Assembly (NCBI RefSeq): GCF_051020765.1
Contig: NC_134944.1
Location: forward strand, 7,688,001-7,752,000
DNA: 64,000 bases
Direction: 5' to 3'
From: Lasioglossum baleicum
Taxonomy: Eukaryota; Arthropoda; Insecta; Hymenoptera; Halictidae
In this document: one piece after another, positions 36,271-47,934 of the stretch
How the letters are laid out: each line of letters begins with the position of its first letter
How positions within the stretch are numbered: position 1 is the first letter of the stretch
Program-made: the position numbers and the translations under genes
Notes under the pieces: generated by a model
What the model was told of the DNA's origin: nothing
What the model saw: only the letters and a program-made list of their open reading frames with translations
Database searches by the model: none

Positions 36271-36915
36271 GATTATAGTTCATTGGAAGTCGCATTTTCA
36301 TCATCGAAAAATGTAGGGGATGAAATCCGGAATATAATAGTAAGATTAATCCAGTTATTTCTTCCCTTAATAATTTTAATGGAGGAGAGATCGTATATTG
36401 ACATTTTCAATTTTTAAAATTTCCTTACAATTTTGAATCTCATCTACTCAATTTTGCTGTAAATGCTTAAGGATCCGAAGTATACTGATTATAGTTCATT
36501 GGAAGTCGCATTTTCATCATCGAAAAATGTAGGGGATGAAATCCGGAATATAATAGTAAGATTAATCCAGTTATTTCTTCCCTTAATAATTTTAATGGAG
36601 GAGAGATCGTATATTGACATTTTCAATTTTCAAAATTTTCGTACAATTTTGAATCTTATCTACTCAATTTTGCTGTAACTGCATAAAGATCTGCAGTCTA
36701 CTGATTATACTTCATTGGAAGTCTCATTTCCATCACTGAAAAATTTAGAGGATGAAATCCGAAGTAGTAAGATTAATCAAGTAAGTTATTTCCTCCCTTA
36801 ATAATTTTAATAGAGGAAAGATCGTATATTGACATTTTCAATTTTAAAAACTTTCGTACAATTTTGAATCTCATCTCATCAATTTTGCTATAAATGCATA
36901 AACATCCGCAGCCCA
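36135..36915. repeat. Tandem array, ~216 bp monomer, built from a MITE plus flank
   Basis: Marks (gttatttcttcccttaat) fall at 36135, 36354, 36570 and 36785. Each unit contains the M1 right terminus (taaatgcttaaggatccgaa or tgcataaagatctgcagtct) followed by about 75 bp of flank (tgattatagttcattggaag). Confidence 0.88.
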
Positions 36916-37689
36916 CTGATTATAGTTGATTGTAAATCGAATTTTCTGTGCGATCACCGGCGAATTTTGTGCACTTGTGGAAAAATCTAGGGGATGAAAT
37001 CCGAAATAATTATTCAAGACCGTCAGTGCTATTAAAATTGTTAGAGAAGTACAGGACAATATTTATCCTGTCTGAAGCCACCGCTCTACAGTGGTCCTTC
37101 TAGATCCACGATTTCTCTTCGGAAAATCCTTCCGGGGGAATTTTTGCGAGACGAATCTCCTCGAGCAGATTTTCCAGGAGGGTTACTCAGCCCTTTCCCT
37201 CCCAGCATCGAAGACGGTTTTTCCTTTAGCTAATCGGCCGGTTTCAAGGAATCGCGTAGGCTCGAGGTTTCCGAAGGTCGGTATGCAAATGTCAGCAGAA
37301 GAGGGTGTCCGTTGTATTCCCCTGTCGACATTTGGTATTCATATCGCTTACCCGCGGTTGCAAAACCCGTCTTTTACGTCGGAGCACACGGAATAATACA
37401 TAACAGAAGCCGAGGGAGCGGATCTATGGGACTCTGATAAATATTGCATGGTCCCGACCGACTTCCACCCTCGCTGTCGCCAGAATTTCCAGCATATTTC
37501 GCGCGGACACTTCTCTCGCTGGACCTGCACCATACCAAATAAATGATCCGCCATCTTATTGGACGAGCACGGTCTCTTTTGCTCGAAACTCTTTCGATTG
37601 CCACACGAAATTCCGTCGAACTCGAAAAATGCGACGTTGAAATGCGACCTAGAAACTCTACAGGTTTTCTGCAGAATCCTGTGCACATT
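36916..37689. other. Unannotated intron 3 DNA
   Basis: Unique sequence. No supported feature. Confidence 0.4.
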
Positions 37690-38365
37690 TAACCTGTTCT
37701 AATTCCGTAAAAAACAATCCTACAACAATAAACTTGGCACGGTTTTGAACCTTGAAGATTCTACTTTCGCACGCCATTATTGATTCTCCTCTGAGATATT
37801 TTTATATGATGTAGCAGATGAGAAACTGAAGAGCAATTTTTACTAAAAAAATGCTACGAATTGAAACCTCTGTGAAAACATTAAAAAATTTTTCTCGCGA
37901 ATGAATCTTCCACAGATTTGAAGATTGAAGCCTCCTCTTTGCAACGACACCTTAAAAATTTATGTACGATTCTTTTTCACTGATTTATGGAAGAAAAAGT
38001 AGGACCTGGTTCGATGCTGTAAAGTATTCACGCTTGTACCAAGGATGGTGGTATACCTACCATTCAAAATTCGATAAATCGGTTAGAAAACATCGTAGAT
38101 CAAGTTTTAAGCACTCATTGGAAAGAGGAAGCTTCGATCTTTAAATCTACGGCGGTTTCAGTCGTGAGAAAAATTTTTCTACATTTCTACAGATGTTTCA
38201 AATTGTAACATTTTGGACCAGAAGAGTGTCTCTAGTTTTCCAGTCGCTGTATTCTGCAAAACTGTCTTGGACAAAAATTATCGATGGGTGGCGAAAGTAG
38301 AGGTTTCGAGCTTTGAAATAAGCGCAAGTTTATGTTCGTACGATTTCTTTTCACGAAATTACAGC
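37690..38365. repeat. Satellite family S182, degraded copies in both orientations
   Basis: 37690-37960 (plus orientation) contains ccttgaagattctactttcg. 38290-38365 (minus orientation) contains gaggtttcgagctttgaaat and cgtacgatttcttttcacga. Both match the monomers at 12990 and 26566. Confidence 0.65.
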
Positions 38366-39030
38366 TGTTCATATATCAACAATTTCTCGAGAATAATGTG
38401 CTGTCTGGATCCACTGTACAATTGTACTGTAATGTACGTTCACGAAACAATAGAATGCTTACGCTACGTTTCTCGCACATTCGGATGATAATTCTTCCAC
38501 GTCAGACGGTCGTCGCATCAATTCCAAGAGAGACCAAGGTCCCGACGCCAACACCGACAGGAAGCTAACGTCTCTAATTAGATCTCCGCTGTTCTCTTTG
38601 GGAAAACGCGACGCAGTTTTAACGGGCGAGTGGTCGCTGAAAGATTCATAAGAAGCTGAACGAGGAGACACGAGTGTCCGTCGGTCCGGTAATAATTCCA
38701 TTTGCGGGGGCGACGAAGGTCCTGCCACGTCGAATTGGAACGGGAAATATCCGGAGCGAGTCCGAGTATTATTTAATGGGAGAACTTCCGCCAGGAAATT
38801 ACTCTAGACGCTGTGTCGAGGAATGAAGATCTATCGTTCTCCAAGCAGCTTTTGTAGATCACTTTTGTAGAAAGTAATTGTAAAATCTCGGGTGACTATA
38901 CAAAAGAGTAGGAAAATAAATTCGTGCCGCTGAGCCGTCCGTTTCTTACGGGAACGCGGCACGAATCATCTGTTTCCGGGTAAGTAGTTTCGGACGGCTT
39001 GTAGTCAGACAGAGTCTAAATTGTTCCTGT
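38366..39030. other. Intron 3 DNA with a structured patch at 38921-38999
   Basis: Mostly unique. 38921-38999 holds two interleaved complementary pairs (described in the findings). Confidence 0.4.
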
Positions 39031-39039
39031 TAGTTCCCC

Positions 39040-39780
39040 TATCTAGATATTCATATTAATTCCTATACATTCTTACAAATTCCTACAAATTCATATTAAT
39101 TCCTATTAATTCGTACAAATTCATATTAATTCTTATAAATTCATATTAATTTCTACAAATTCATACAGATTCCTATAAATTCATATTAATTCCTACAAAT
39201 TCATATTAGTTCATATTATATATATATATAATTCCAGAAATTCATATTAATTCTTATAAATTCTTACAAATTTTGTATTAATTCCTACAAATTTCTATAA
39301 ATTTTTTTACGAATTCGTATTAATTTTTATAAATTCTTGCAATTTCAAATTAATTCCTATTTTACATTAATTCCTTTATATTTTCTTACATATTCCTATT
39401 AATTCCTATAAATTCATATTAATTCTTATAAATTCATATTAATTTCTACAAATTCATGCTGATTCCTATAAATTCATACTCCATTCCTATAAATTCATAC
39501 TCATTCCTATAAATTCATACTCATTCCTACAAATTCATACTCATTCCTACACATTCATACTCATTCCTACAAATTCATACTCATTCCTACAAATTCATAC
39601 TCATTCCTACACATTCATACTCATTCCTACAAATTCATACTCATTCCTACAAATTCATACTCATTCCTACAAATTCATACTCATTCCTACAAATTCATAC
39701 TCATTCCTACAAATTCATATTGATTGCTATAAATTCTTAGAAATTCCAGAGAATTCCTACAAATATTCTATTAATTCCCC
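39040..39780. repeat. 20 bp minisatellite, aaattcatactcattcctac
   Basis: Perfect 20 bp periodicity at about 39480-39720, with a degenerate AT-rich form (attcatattaattcctaca) at 39040-39480. Confidence 0.95.
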
Positions 39781-40484
39781 CATCATATTCGACACGGCCA
39801 ACAAGAGGATCAAAACGGAACTGAACAACGAGTTAGCTCGTGTCTCCCAACAAATATAATAAAACTATAGAATATAACGACTAGTTGTGTGGCTCTCTCG
39901 TGTACCTTGCCACACAAACGAGATCTACTGACGTAACCGATGGAAACACACGGTTAATAATCGAAAATCCGTAGTAGAGGGAACAGAAGAATACGGAGCA
40001 AAAAGGAATCGAAGCAGCTTATTATAATACCAAAAGGGAACATTGTGAGCCGCCTGAAATCTGTTTAGCTGGCAGGGAATTGCGATAGAAAAAGGCAAGC
40101 GTGTCGGAGTTTCTAGCCAGGTTGTCGAGCACCGTTCCCGATAATTACCGCGCTGTAATTACCCGACCATAACGAGCCGACTTAACGTTGACGTATCGAC
40201 GTTGTCTCTGCGTGTATGCGCGCCTGACGCCGCGACGGAGGCTCGGTACTCTGGACTGCAAGTTTCGATCATAATGGGTAACGCTAATTATGCTGAATGG
40301 CATTAGTTCTCGACACACGGGACACGTGCGAGCATGTCGGCGCACGCGCAACGACTCGACCCGACCGGCCTGATGCAGTTTACACTGTAACTAGCAGTTT
40401 GCACCTAATAATGCCAGACGCAATAACATCGGCATTATTGCCGACGGCGACGTGGCTTTTCGGAATAGACGATCAGAAACTTGC
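39781..40484. other. Unique island between two arrays
   Basis: CpG-rich, non-repetitive DNA. 40130-40190 has paired taattaccg and gtaattacccg cores. No exon is recognised. Confidence 0.4.
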
Positions 40485-43450
40485 CATCTTTGCATTTTTG
40501 CCATGATGACAGTTTTTATTATTTTTGCTTGGAAAAAATTACATATATACTTGAAACACCCACAAACACATGTGCAAAATCCTGATACGAAAAGTTTGAT
40601 AATTCTCTTGAAAAAAATGTTCGAAAATCAGAATACTCTTTAGACTTTATTTCTATAGAAACATTCCCACCCCTATAGCAATTCTGATTATTTTTACTTG
40701 GAAAAAATTACACATGTGCAAAATCCTGATACGTAAAGTTTGATAATTCTCTTGAAAAAAATTTTCGAAAATCGGAATACTCTTTAGACTTTATTTCTAT
40801 AGAAACATTCCCACCCCTATAGCAATTCTGATTATTTTTACTTGGAAAAAATTACATATGCATTTCAAACACCCACAAACACATCTACAAAGTCCTGATA
40901 CGAAAAGTTTGATAATTCTCCTGAAAAAAATTTTCGAAAATCGGAATACTCCTTAAACTTTATTTCTATGGAAACATTCCCACCCCTATAGCAATTTTGA
41001 TTATTTTTACTAGGAAAAAATTACATATGCATTTCAAACATCCACAAACACATCTACAAAGTCCTGATACGAGAAGTTTGATAATTCTCTTGAAAAAAAT
41101 TTTCGAAAATCGGAATACTCTTTAGACTTTATTTCTATAGAAACATTCCCACCCCTATAGCAATTCTGATTATTTTTACTTGGAAAAAATTACATATGCA
41201 TTTCAAACACCCACAAACACATCTACAAAGTCCTGATACGAAAAGTTTGATAATTCTCCTGAAAAAAATTTTCGAAAATCGGAATACTCCTTAAACTTTA
41301 TTTCTATGGAAACATTCCCACCCCTATAGCAATTTTGATTATTTTTACTAGGAAAAAATTACATATGCATTTCAAACATCCACAAACACATCTACAAAGT
41401 CCTGATACGAGAAGTTTGATAATTCTCTTGAAAAAAATTTTCGAAAATCGGAATACTCTTTAGACTTTATTTCTATAGAAACATTCCCACCCCTATAGCA
41501 ATTCTGATTATTTTTACTTGGAAAAAATTACATATGCATTTCAAACACCCACAAACACATCTACAAAGTCCTGATACGAAAAGTTTGATAATTCTCCTGA
41601 AAAAAATTTTCGAAAATCGGAATACTCCTTAAACTTTATTTCTATGGAAACATTCCCACCCCTATAGCAATTTTGATTATTTTTACTAGGAAAAAATTAC
41701 ATATGCATTTCAAACATCCACAAACACATCTACAAAGTCCTGATACGAGAAGTTTGATAATTCTCTTGAAAAAAATTTTCGAAAATCGGAATACTCTTTA
41801 GACTTTATTTCTATAGAAACATTCCCACCCCTATAGCAATTCTGATTATTTTTACTTGGAAAAAATTACATATGCATTTCAAACACCCACAAACACATCT
41901 ACAAAGTCCTGATACGAAAAGTTTGATAATTCTCCTGAAAAAAATTTTCGAAAATCGGAATACTCCTTAAACTTTATTTCTATGGAAACATTCCCACCCC
42001 TATAGCAATTTTGATTATTTTTACTAGGAAAAAATTACATATGCATTTCAAACATCCACAAACACATCTACAAAGTCCTGATACGAGAAGTTTGATAATT
42101 CTCTTGAAAAAAATTTTCGAAAATCGGAATACTCTTTAGACTTTATTTCTATAGAAACATTCCCACCCCTATAGCAATTCTGATTATTTTTACTTGGAAA
42201 AAATTACATATGCATTTCAAATATCCACAAACACATCTACAAAGTCCTGATACGAAAAGTTTGATAATTCTCTTGAAAAAAATTTTCGAAAATCGGGATA
42301 CTCCTTAAACTTCACTTCTAAAGAAACATTGCCACCCCTATAGCAATTTTGATTATTTTTACTAGGAAAAAATTACATATGCATTTCAAACATCCACAAA
42401 CACATCTACAAAGTCCTGATACGAAAAGTTTGATAATTCTCTTGAAAAAATTTTCGAAAGTCGGAATACTCCTCAAACTTTATTTCTAAAGAAACATTGC
42501 CACCCCTATAGCAATTTTGATTATTTTTCCTTGGAAAAAATTACATATGCATTTCAAACATCCACAAACACATCTACAAAGTCCTGATACGAGAAGTTTG
42601 ATAATTCTCTTGAAAAAAATTTTCGAATATCGGAATACTCTTTAGACTTTATTTCTATAGAAACATTCCCACCCCTATAGCAATTTTGATTATTTTTACT
42701 TGGAAAAAATTACATATGCATTTCAAACACCCACAAACACATCTACAAAGTCCTGATACGAAAAGTTTGATAATTCTCCTGAAAAAAATTTTCGAAAATC
42801 GGAATACTCCTTAAACTTTATTTCTATGGAAACATTCCCACCCCTATAGCAATTTTGATTATTTTTCCTTGGAAAAAATTACATATGCATTTCAAACATC
42901 CACAAACACATCTACAAAGTCCTGATACGAGAAGTTTGATAATTCTCTTGAAAAAAATTTTCGAAAATCGGAATACTCTTTAGACTTTATTTCTATAGAA
43001 ACATTCCCACCCCTATAGCAATTCTGATTATTTTTACTTGGAAAAAATTACATATGCATTTCAAACACCCACAAACACATCTACAAAGTCCTGATACGAA
43101 AAGTTTGATAATTCTCCTGAAAAAAATTTTCGAAAATCGGAATACTCCTTAAACTTTATTTCTATGGAAACATTCCCACCCCTATAGCAATTTTGATTAT
43201 TTTTCCTTGGAAAAAATTACATATGCATTTCAAACATCCACAAACACATCTACAAAGTCCTGATACGAAAAGTTTGATAATTCTCTTGAAAAAAATTTTC
43301 GAAAATCGGGATACTCCTTAAACTTCATTTCTAAAGAAACATTGCCACCCCTATAGCAATTTTGATTATTTTTACTAGGAAAAAATTACATATGCATTTC
43401 AAACATCCACAAACACATCTACAAAATCCTGATACGAGAAGTTGAGCGGT
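40485..43450. repeat. Satellite, 169 bp monomer and 338 bp dimer, ~17 copies
   Basis: The block cacccctatagcaatt recurs every 169 bp from about 40815 (one shortened first unit). Type A has ctcttgaaaaaaattttcga, ctttagactttatttctata and aattctgatt. Type B has ctcctgaaaaaaattttcga, ccttaaactttatttctatg and aattttgatt. A and B alternate strictly over about 40900-42170 and again over 42600-43180. They are interrupted by a third type with tctaaagaaacattgccac. Confidence 0.96.
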
Positions 43451-43643
43451 TCTTCTGGAAATAATTTTCGAAAATCAATATACCCCTGGAAATTTATTCC
43501 TAAAGGGGTAACGGTGATCGATAGCGCTTCTATAGCAAAGCTTCTGCACCGTGTACGGTCACGACGATTACGCAGCGTATTTACCGATGTGTATCGGACA
43601 GTTCCTTGGACTAATTCGATCGATGTTGACTTTGCTGTTACAG

Positions 43644-43783
43644 TTGGACAGGTTCAAAGAGCCACCGGCGTTCGGCCCCATGTGCGACCTGCTTTGGTCC
43701 GACCCGCTCGAGGACTTCGGCAACGAGAAGAACGCGGACCACTTCTCCCATAATAGCGTCAGGGGTTGTTCGTACTTTTATAG
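43644..43783 (+). CDS. CanA: Calcineurin A exon d: WSDPLEDFGNE and VRGCSYFY
   Basis: The exon begins at a codon boundary with LDRFKEPPAFGPMCDLLWSD, continues PLEDFGNEKNADHFSHN and ends SVRGCSYFY plus AG of a split Ser codon (46 codons plus 2 nt). In known calcineurin structures the Arg of SVRG is an active-site phosphate-binding residue. PLEDFGNE is a PP2B signature that separates it from PP1 and PP2A. The acceptor is tgttacag and the donor is TATAG|gtgaga. It is preceded within 200 bp by a 3 kb, 169 bp satellite array, so intron 3 ends immediately after repetitive DNA. Confidence 0.97.
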
Positions 43784-45027
43784 GTGAGAGACTGCCTTTC
43801 TTTTCCTACACACGTCTTGCACGGAAGAACTCCGAGTCTTTTGCGCGAACGTGACGGAACCTCCCATCTTTTCAATTTAGTGCAAATATTCGGTCGAAAC
43901 GAAGCTGGAAATACGATGAAAATTTATTTGGAATTTAGTGATCAGCTTCAGTGAAACAATTTCACGTTTCTGAAAGAATTGCGTTCACTCCTGCATGAAT
44001 TATTGTCTCCGGCTGAGATTTATGAGCAATTTTTCGAAATTAAATTCAACCAAACCCAAAAAAGAAACACGTCAGAGCGTCGGCGAAACGAATTTACAGT
44101 GTCGAGCTCGAGCGCTATTTTCCAGCAGAAAAATTATCATTCGTGGTCGGGAACGTGCCTCGATAGGTGTGAAAAATTTCGAAAATTTTCCTCGAGCCGT
44201 TTCCTCTAAAAAAATTCCCAAAGTTCTCATCCTCAACCAGCATCCCTAAACGAAAGAAAGCGATTTTTCCGAGTGAAAGGAAAGAATTCTTCGATTTTTG
44301 CGTGCCCTCTAGCGATAGGGGGTTGCGAGGGGGTTGGACCGGGATGTGTTTGAAGCGTTCTATCGGTTCGATTCGAAACCCATGTCCCGGACAAAGGAGC
44401 ATCGGCGTGGAAGGGGAAAGAAGGGGCGGCGCTGGGTCGCGCGACAATTGTTATTAATTTCCCCGGATAGAGCGGAAGAGGACGAGGTTGCGCGGGGTTG
44501 TCTGGGGAGGGGTGTGGCGTGGCAGATAGAGGGTGAACTTCCGGTGAAACTTGTCCCGAAGTTGGCTCGTTTCGCGTCGCGCGATCGCGGCCACCCGCTT
44601 CCGACCGCTTCGCGGGACAAACGACCGGCTAATTACTCGTTGAATGGGATAACGACAAAAAAGGAGGCAGACATTCCCGAAAGTGTGATGGCGGTGTGTG
44701 AATGAGAACCGAGCGAGAAGCGTTTTTTCGGTGGAAACGCGCGCGAGCGCGGCTGAAAGGAACGAAAATATTTTTCCCGACGTCCACTCGTCGGTTTTTC
44801 GAGATCCGACGCGTCGATTGCCGATAACAGCGCCGAATGAACGTTTCGGCTCTTCCTCTGCCTCCCGGGACTTTTATTTTCAGCAGAATCCTTCGTGCGA
44901 CCGGATAATAGAGGAATTTCGCTCGGCACGGACGATCGTTTCCGTGCTTTTTTAATTCGATTCGCGGTACCGAGGTGTCCGAACTTAATTTGGAAATGTA
45001 GACAAATGTACAGGATAATTCAAACTA
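43784..45027. other. Start of intron 4, unannotated
   Basis: Unique DNA, CpG-rich from 44300 to 44950. Open frames on both strands lack domain support. Confidence 0.4.
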
Positions 45028-45575
45028 TTGAGTTGGCAAGAAAGTAATCTCGGTATTTTAAGGTGAAATGAAAGCCAATTTTTTTACTCGAGCAATAAAC
45101 TCTTTAATCAACAAAATATTTTCCATTACGTTCGATGATCTTCTGCCATCTTTCTGGTAGATTCATAATTCCGCGCTGGTAAAACTTCTTATCATCATCA
45201 GAGAATGTTTTACCATTCAAAGAGTTTTGTAAACTTCGCAGCAAATGGTAATCTGATGGTGCAATGTCCGGGCTACATGGTGGATGTGACATCACTTGTA
45301 TTATCAAAGATACGTGTGGCAAAACACAATGGTAAAACATTCACTGATAATGACAACCTGAAATCGCACTTTTTGATCAGTTTTTTGCCGATAAGGACCA
45401 GAGGTTTCATGAGCGCGGAATTATGAAGCTATCAGAAATATGGCGAAGGATCATCGAACACAATGAAAAATATTTTACTGATCAAAGTTCATTGCTTGAA
45501 TAGAAAAATTCGGTTTTATTTCACCTCAATATTTTGTTAACTGTCAAATTTTTCGGCCACATCCTAGTACCTTTC
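45028..45575. mobile_element. Two mariner transposase remnants, head to head
   Basis: On the minus strand (45340 to 45104) residues include SHPPCSPDIAPSDYHLLRSL, then NSLNGKTFSDDDKKFYQRGI and MNLPERWQKIIERNGKYF. This is the mariner C-terminus with the third catalytic Asp in SPDIAPSD. The left terminal repeat is ttgagttggcaagaaagtaa at 45028. On the plus strand from about 45330, NGKTFTDNDNLKSHF and, after a frame break, HERGIMKLSEIWRRIIEHNE form a second, different mariner C-terminus ending near 45570. Both are 5'-truncated and inactive. Confidence 0.85.
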
Positions 45576-45881
45576 TACGTAGACTAGCGAGGAGAATCGA
45601 TTGTATGAAAAAAATTTAGCCACTCATTTAAAAAAATGTCGATGACCTTTATACGACCTTGATCTGATCGCTGCTCCTCCAGCTAGGGAAATATGATCGA
45701 CACTATCTCGTAGCTCCGTAGAAGCCATTCATCTTTTCCCGGTAACATTATTTTCTAACTTCAAGCGGAAATTTTAAAATTTCCTGGATCAGCCTGTAGA
45801 CTGAATAGCAGAATTCCAGATAATTTTTAATAGTTAAACCGCACGAAGTCCAAGGAAATTGAATCTTGTCATTTGTGTAAC

Positions 45882-46074
45882 TAGACTGCTCTTTATGCGA
45901 AACAGAAATTGTTTGCTGGGTTTGCAAGAGACAGGGGGCAAATGGAAACGTCACTTTTTAATCATTTTAATACACTGGAGGCGATTCACTGATTTTTTAA
46001 ATCCTTTTAACATTTTTACTTGAGTTACAGTGTTTACCTGTCACCTTGCATATAAATGTATAAAATGCAGTCTA
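45882..46074. mobile_element. MITE family M1 copy (193 bp)
   Basis: Left end TAGACTGCTCTTTATGC and right end atgtataaaatgcagtcta. The interior retains aaattgtttgctggg. Confidence 0.75.
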
Positions 46075-46590
46075 CTTTATAAGGGAACATGGAACAGTTA
46101 CTTTTGAGGCTCGATAAGGGTTTGATGTTAATATTCGATGTCGGGCCGTTGACAAATTAATTTCGGACATCTCGAAGCTCGTTTCCGTCGATCGATTAAT
46201 TAGGAAGCTAGAAAACCCGCGTATCGCACGGACCAACGCAGCGCAGCAAGTAGTTGCCAGCGCTGATTCGACGCGGTCCGACCATACACGTGACTCTTCC
46301 ACTGAATTCGAACAATTACGCGACCAGCTGATTAACTATGTTTACAGGACACGATTTCGTAACCCGGTCCGATCCCGTCGATAATTTCTTCGGCTAATGA
46401 AGAGGAATCGTGCCTTGTTTAAATTCGCTCGACGCTCGAAACGAACCTCCATTACCGGAATCGATCTGGTCCGACCTAGCGCGGACTCGTACCACTAAAA
46501 TCGCGTCCTGTTATCGCTCTGCAGCAACAAAACATTTTTCGATCTCTCTCGCGTGACAACCTTACAGATATTAATTTATTAAAGATCAAA
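46075..46590. other. Unannotated intron 4 DNA
   Basis: CpG-rich unique DNA with no supported feature. Confidence 0.4.
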
Positions 46591-46599
46591 TGGGACTTC

Positions 46600-47515
46600 T
46601 CTGGACCGACAATTAATTTATTTATGGCCGCACAACGATAAGGCTCCTAATCTAGGCTACCCTCGACTGCTTCTCGAGAGTTGGGGGTGTTCACATAGCA
46701 TTTTGACACAATTAAAAAATGTAATAAATTAATAAGCCCATAGCTAGTGCAATGGAGGCTTGAAAGCCATATAATGTAGGCCCAAGGCTTCCCTCAACTG
46801 CTCCTCAAGAGTTGGAGGCGTTCACATATGTTTTTAACACAGTCAAAAAATTTAATAAAGTAGTTCAGATTAAGGCCAGTTCTCATACTGCCACAGTGAC
46901 TTCGCTGAACCAACAATTAATTTATTTATAGTCGCACAACGATGGTAGGGCTCCCAATCTAGGCCTAGAGCTACCATCAATTGCTCCTCAAGACTTGGAG
47001 GTGTTCACGAAGGTTTTTAACACAATTATAAAATATAATTAATTAATTATGCCCACAGTGTGTTCTAAATGCAATGTAGATTTCCTTGATGCAGCAGATA
47101 ATTTATTCATCAACGTATAATGAAGGTAGGGCTCCCAATCTAGGCCCAAGGCTTCCCTCAACTGCTCCTTAAAAGTTGAAGGCGTTCACATAAGTTTTTA
47201 ACACAGTCAAAAAATTTAATAAAGTAGTTCAGATTAAGGCCAGTTCTCATACTGCCACAGTGACTTCGCTGAACCAACAATTAATTTATTTATAGTCGCA
47301 CAACGATGGTAGGGCTCCCAATCTAGGCCTAGAGCTACCATCAATTGCTCCTCAAGACTTGGAGGTGTTCACGAAGGTTTTTATCACAATTAAAAAATAT
47401 AATTAATTAATTAAGCCCACAGTGTGTTCTAAATGCAATGTAGATTTCCTTGATGCAGCAGATAATTTATTCATGAACGTATAATGAAGGTGTAGGGCTC
47501 CCAATCCAGGACTAG
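46600..47515. repeat. Dimeric satellite, ~182 bp monomer and 364 bp dimer
   Basis: The mark caacaattaatttatttata falls at 46911 and 47275 (364 bp). Within each dimer, two related halves share ctcccaatctaggcc, tgctcctcaaga and ggaggtgttcac. One half continues cagattaaggccagttctca and the other cccacagtgtgttctaaatg. Confidence 0.9.
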
Positions 47516-47930
47516 GACACAGCATTCCTTCCTCTCGCTCGGGAACCGCTTCCTTAATCATTGCCACGGTGTGAACGGTGCCTAATGGTCGTTAGCGACC
47601 TTGCCTCTACCTTGGCTCGGCCGTTTCTCACGGTCCTTGGCCAGGTCAGTTATAGGCGCGCGAAACAGGTCGGTCGTCTGACGTCTACCGGTTAATTTGT
47701 TTACACGAACGCCGTGGACGCCGACGCCAGGCGTCGTCGGTGCGCGCCCCTCCCACGACGCGATCCTAGCACGAACATCAGAAATTATTGAAAAACTGCC
47801 GTCATTCTCCGAACGAACTTCGATGCTTTTCCGATACTATTTTTAGTTCGAAATGACACCGGCTCGTTTCAGCAATTTTCATGCAAACATTTCGTAGAGT
47901 ATTTTAAACAAATTCTTCCGGTGCAAATTT
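47516..47930. other. Unannotated intron 4 DNA
   Basis: CpG-rich unique DNA, including a cgacgccaggcgtcgtcgg self-complementary patch near 47719. No supported gene. Confidence 0.4.
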
Positions 47931-47934
47931 TACT

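Noticed and set aside
39040..39780. CRISPR-like regular array
   Set aside because: Units are contiguous 20 bp repeats without unique spacers, in an animal intron; the same applies to the 28 bp array at 47935.
43442..43753. Open frame overlapping exon d
   Set aside because: It reads exon d in the wrong frame; the conserved calcineurin reading frame starts at 43644 after a good acceptor.
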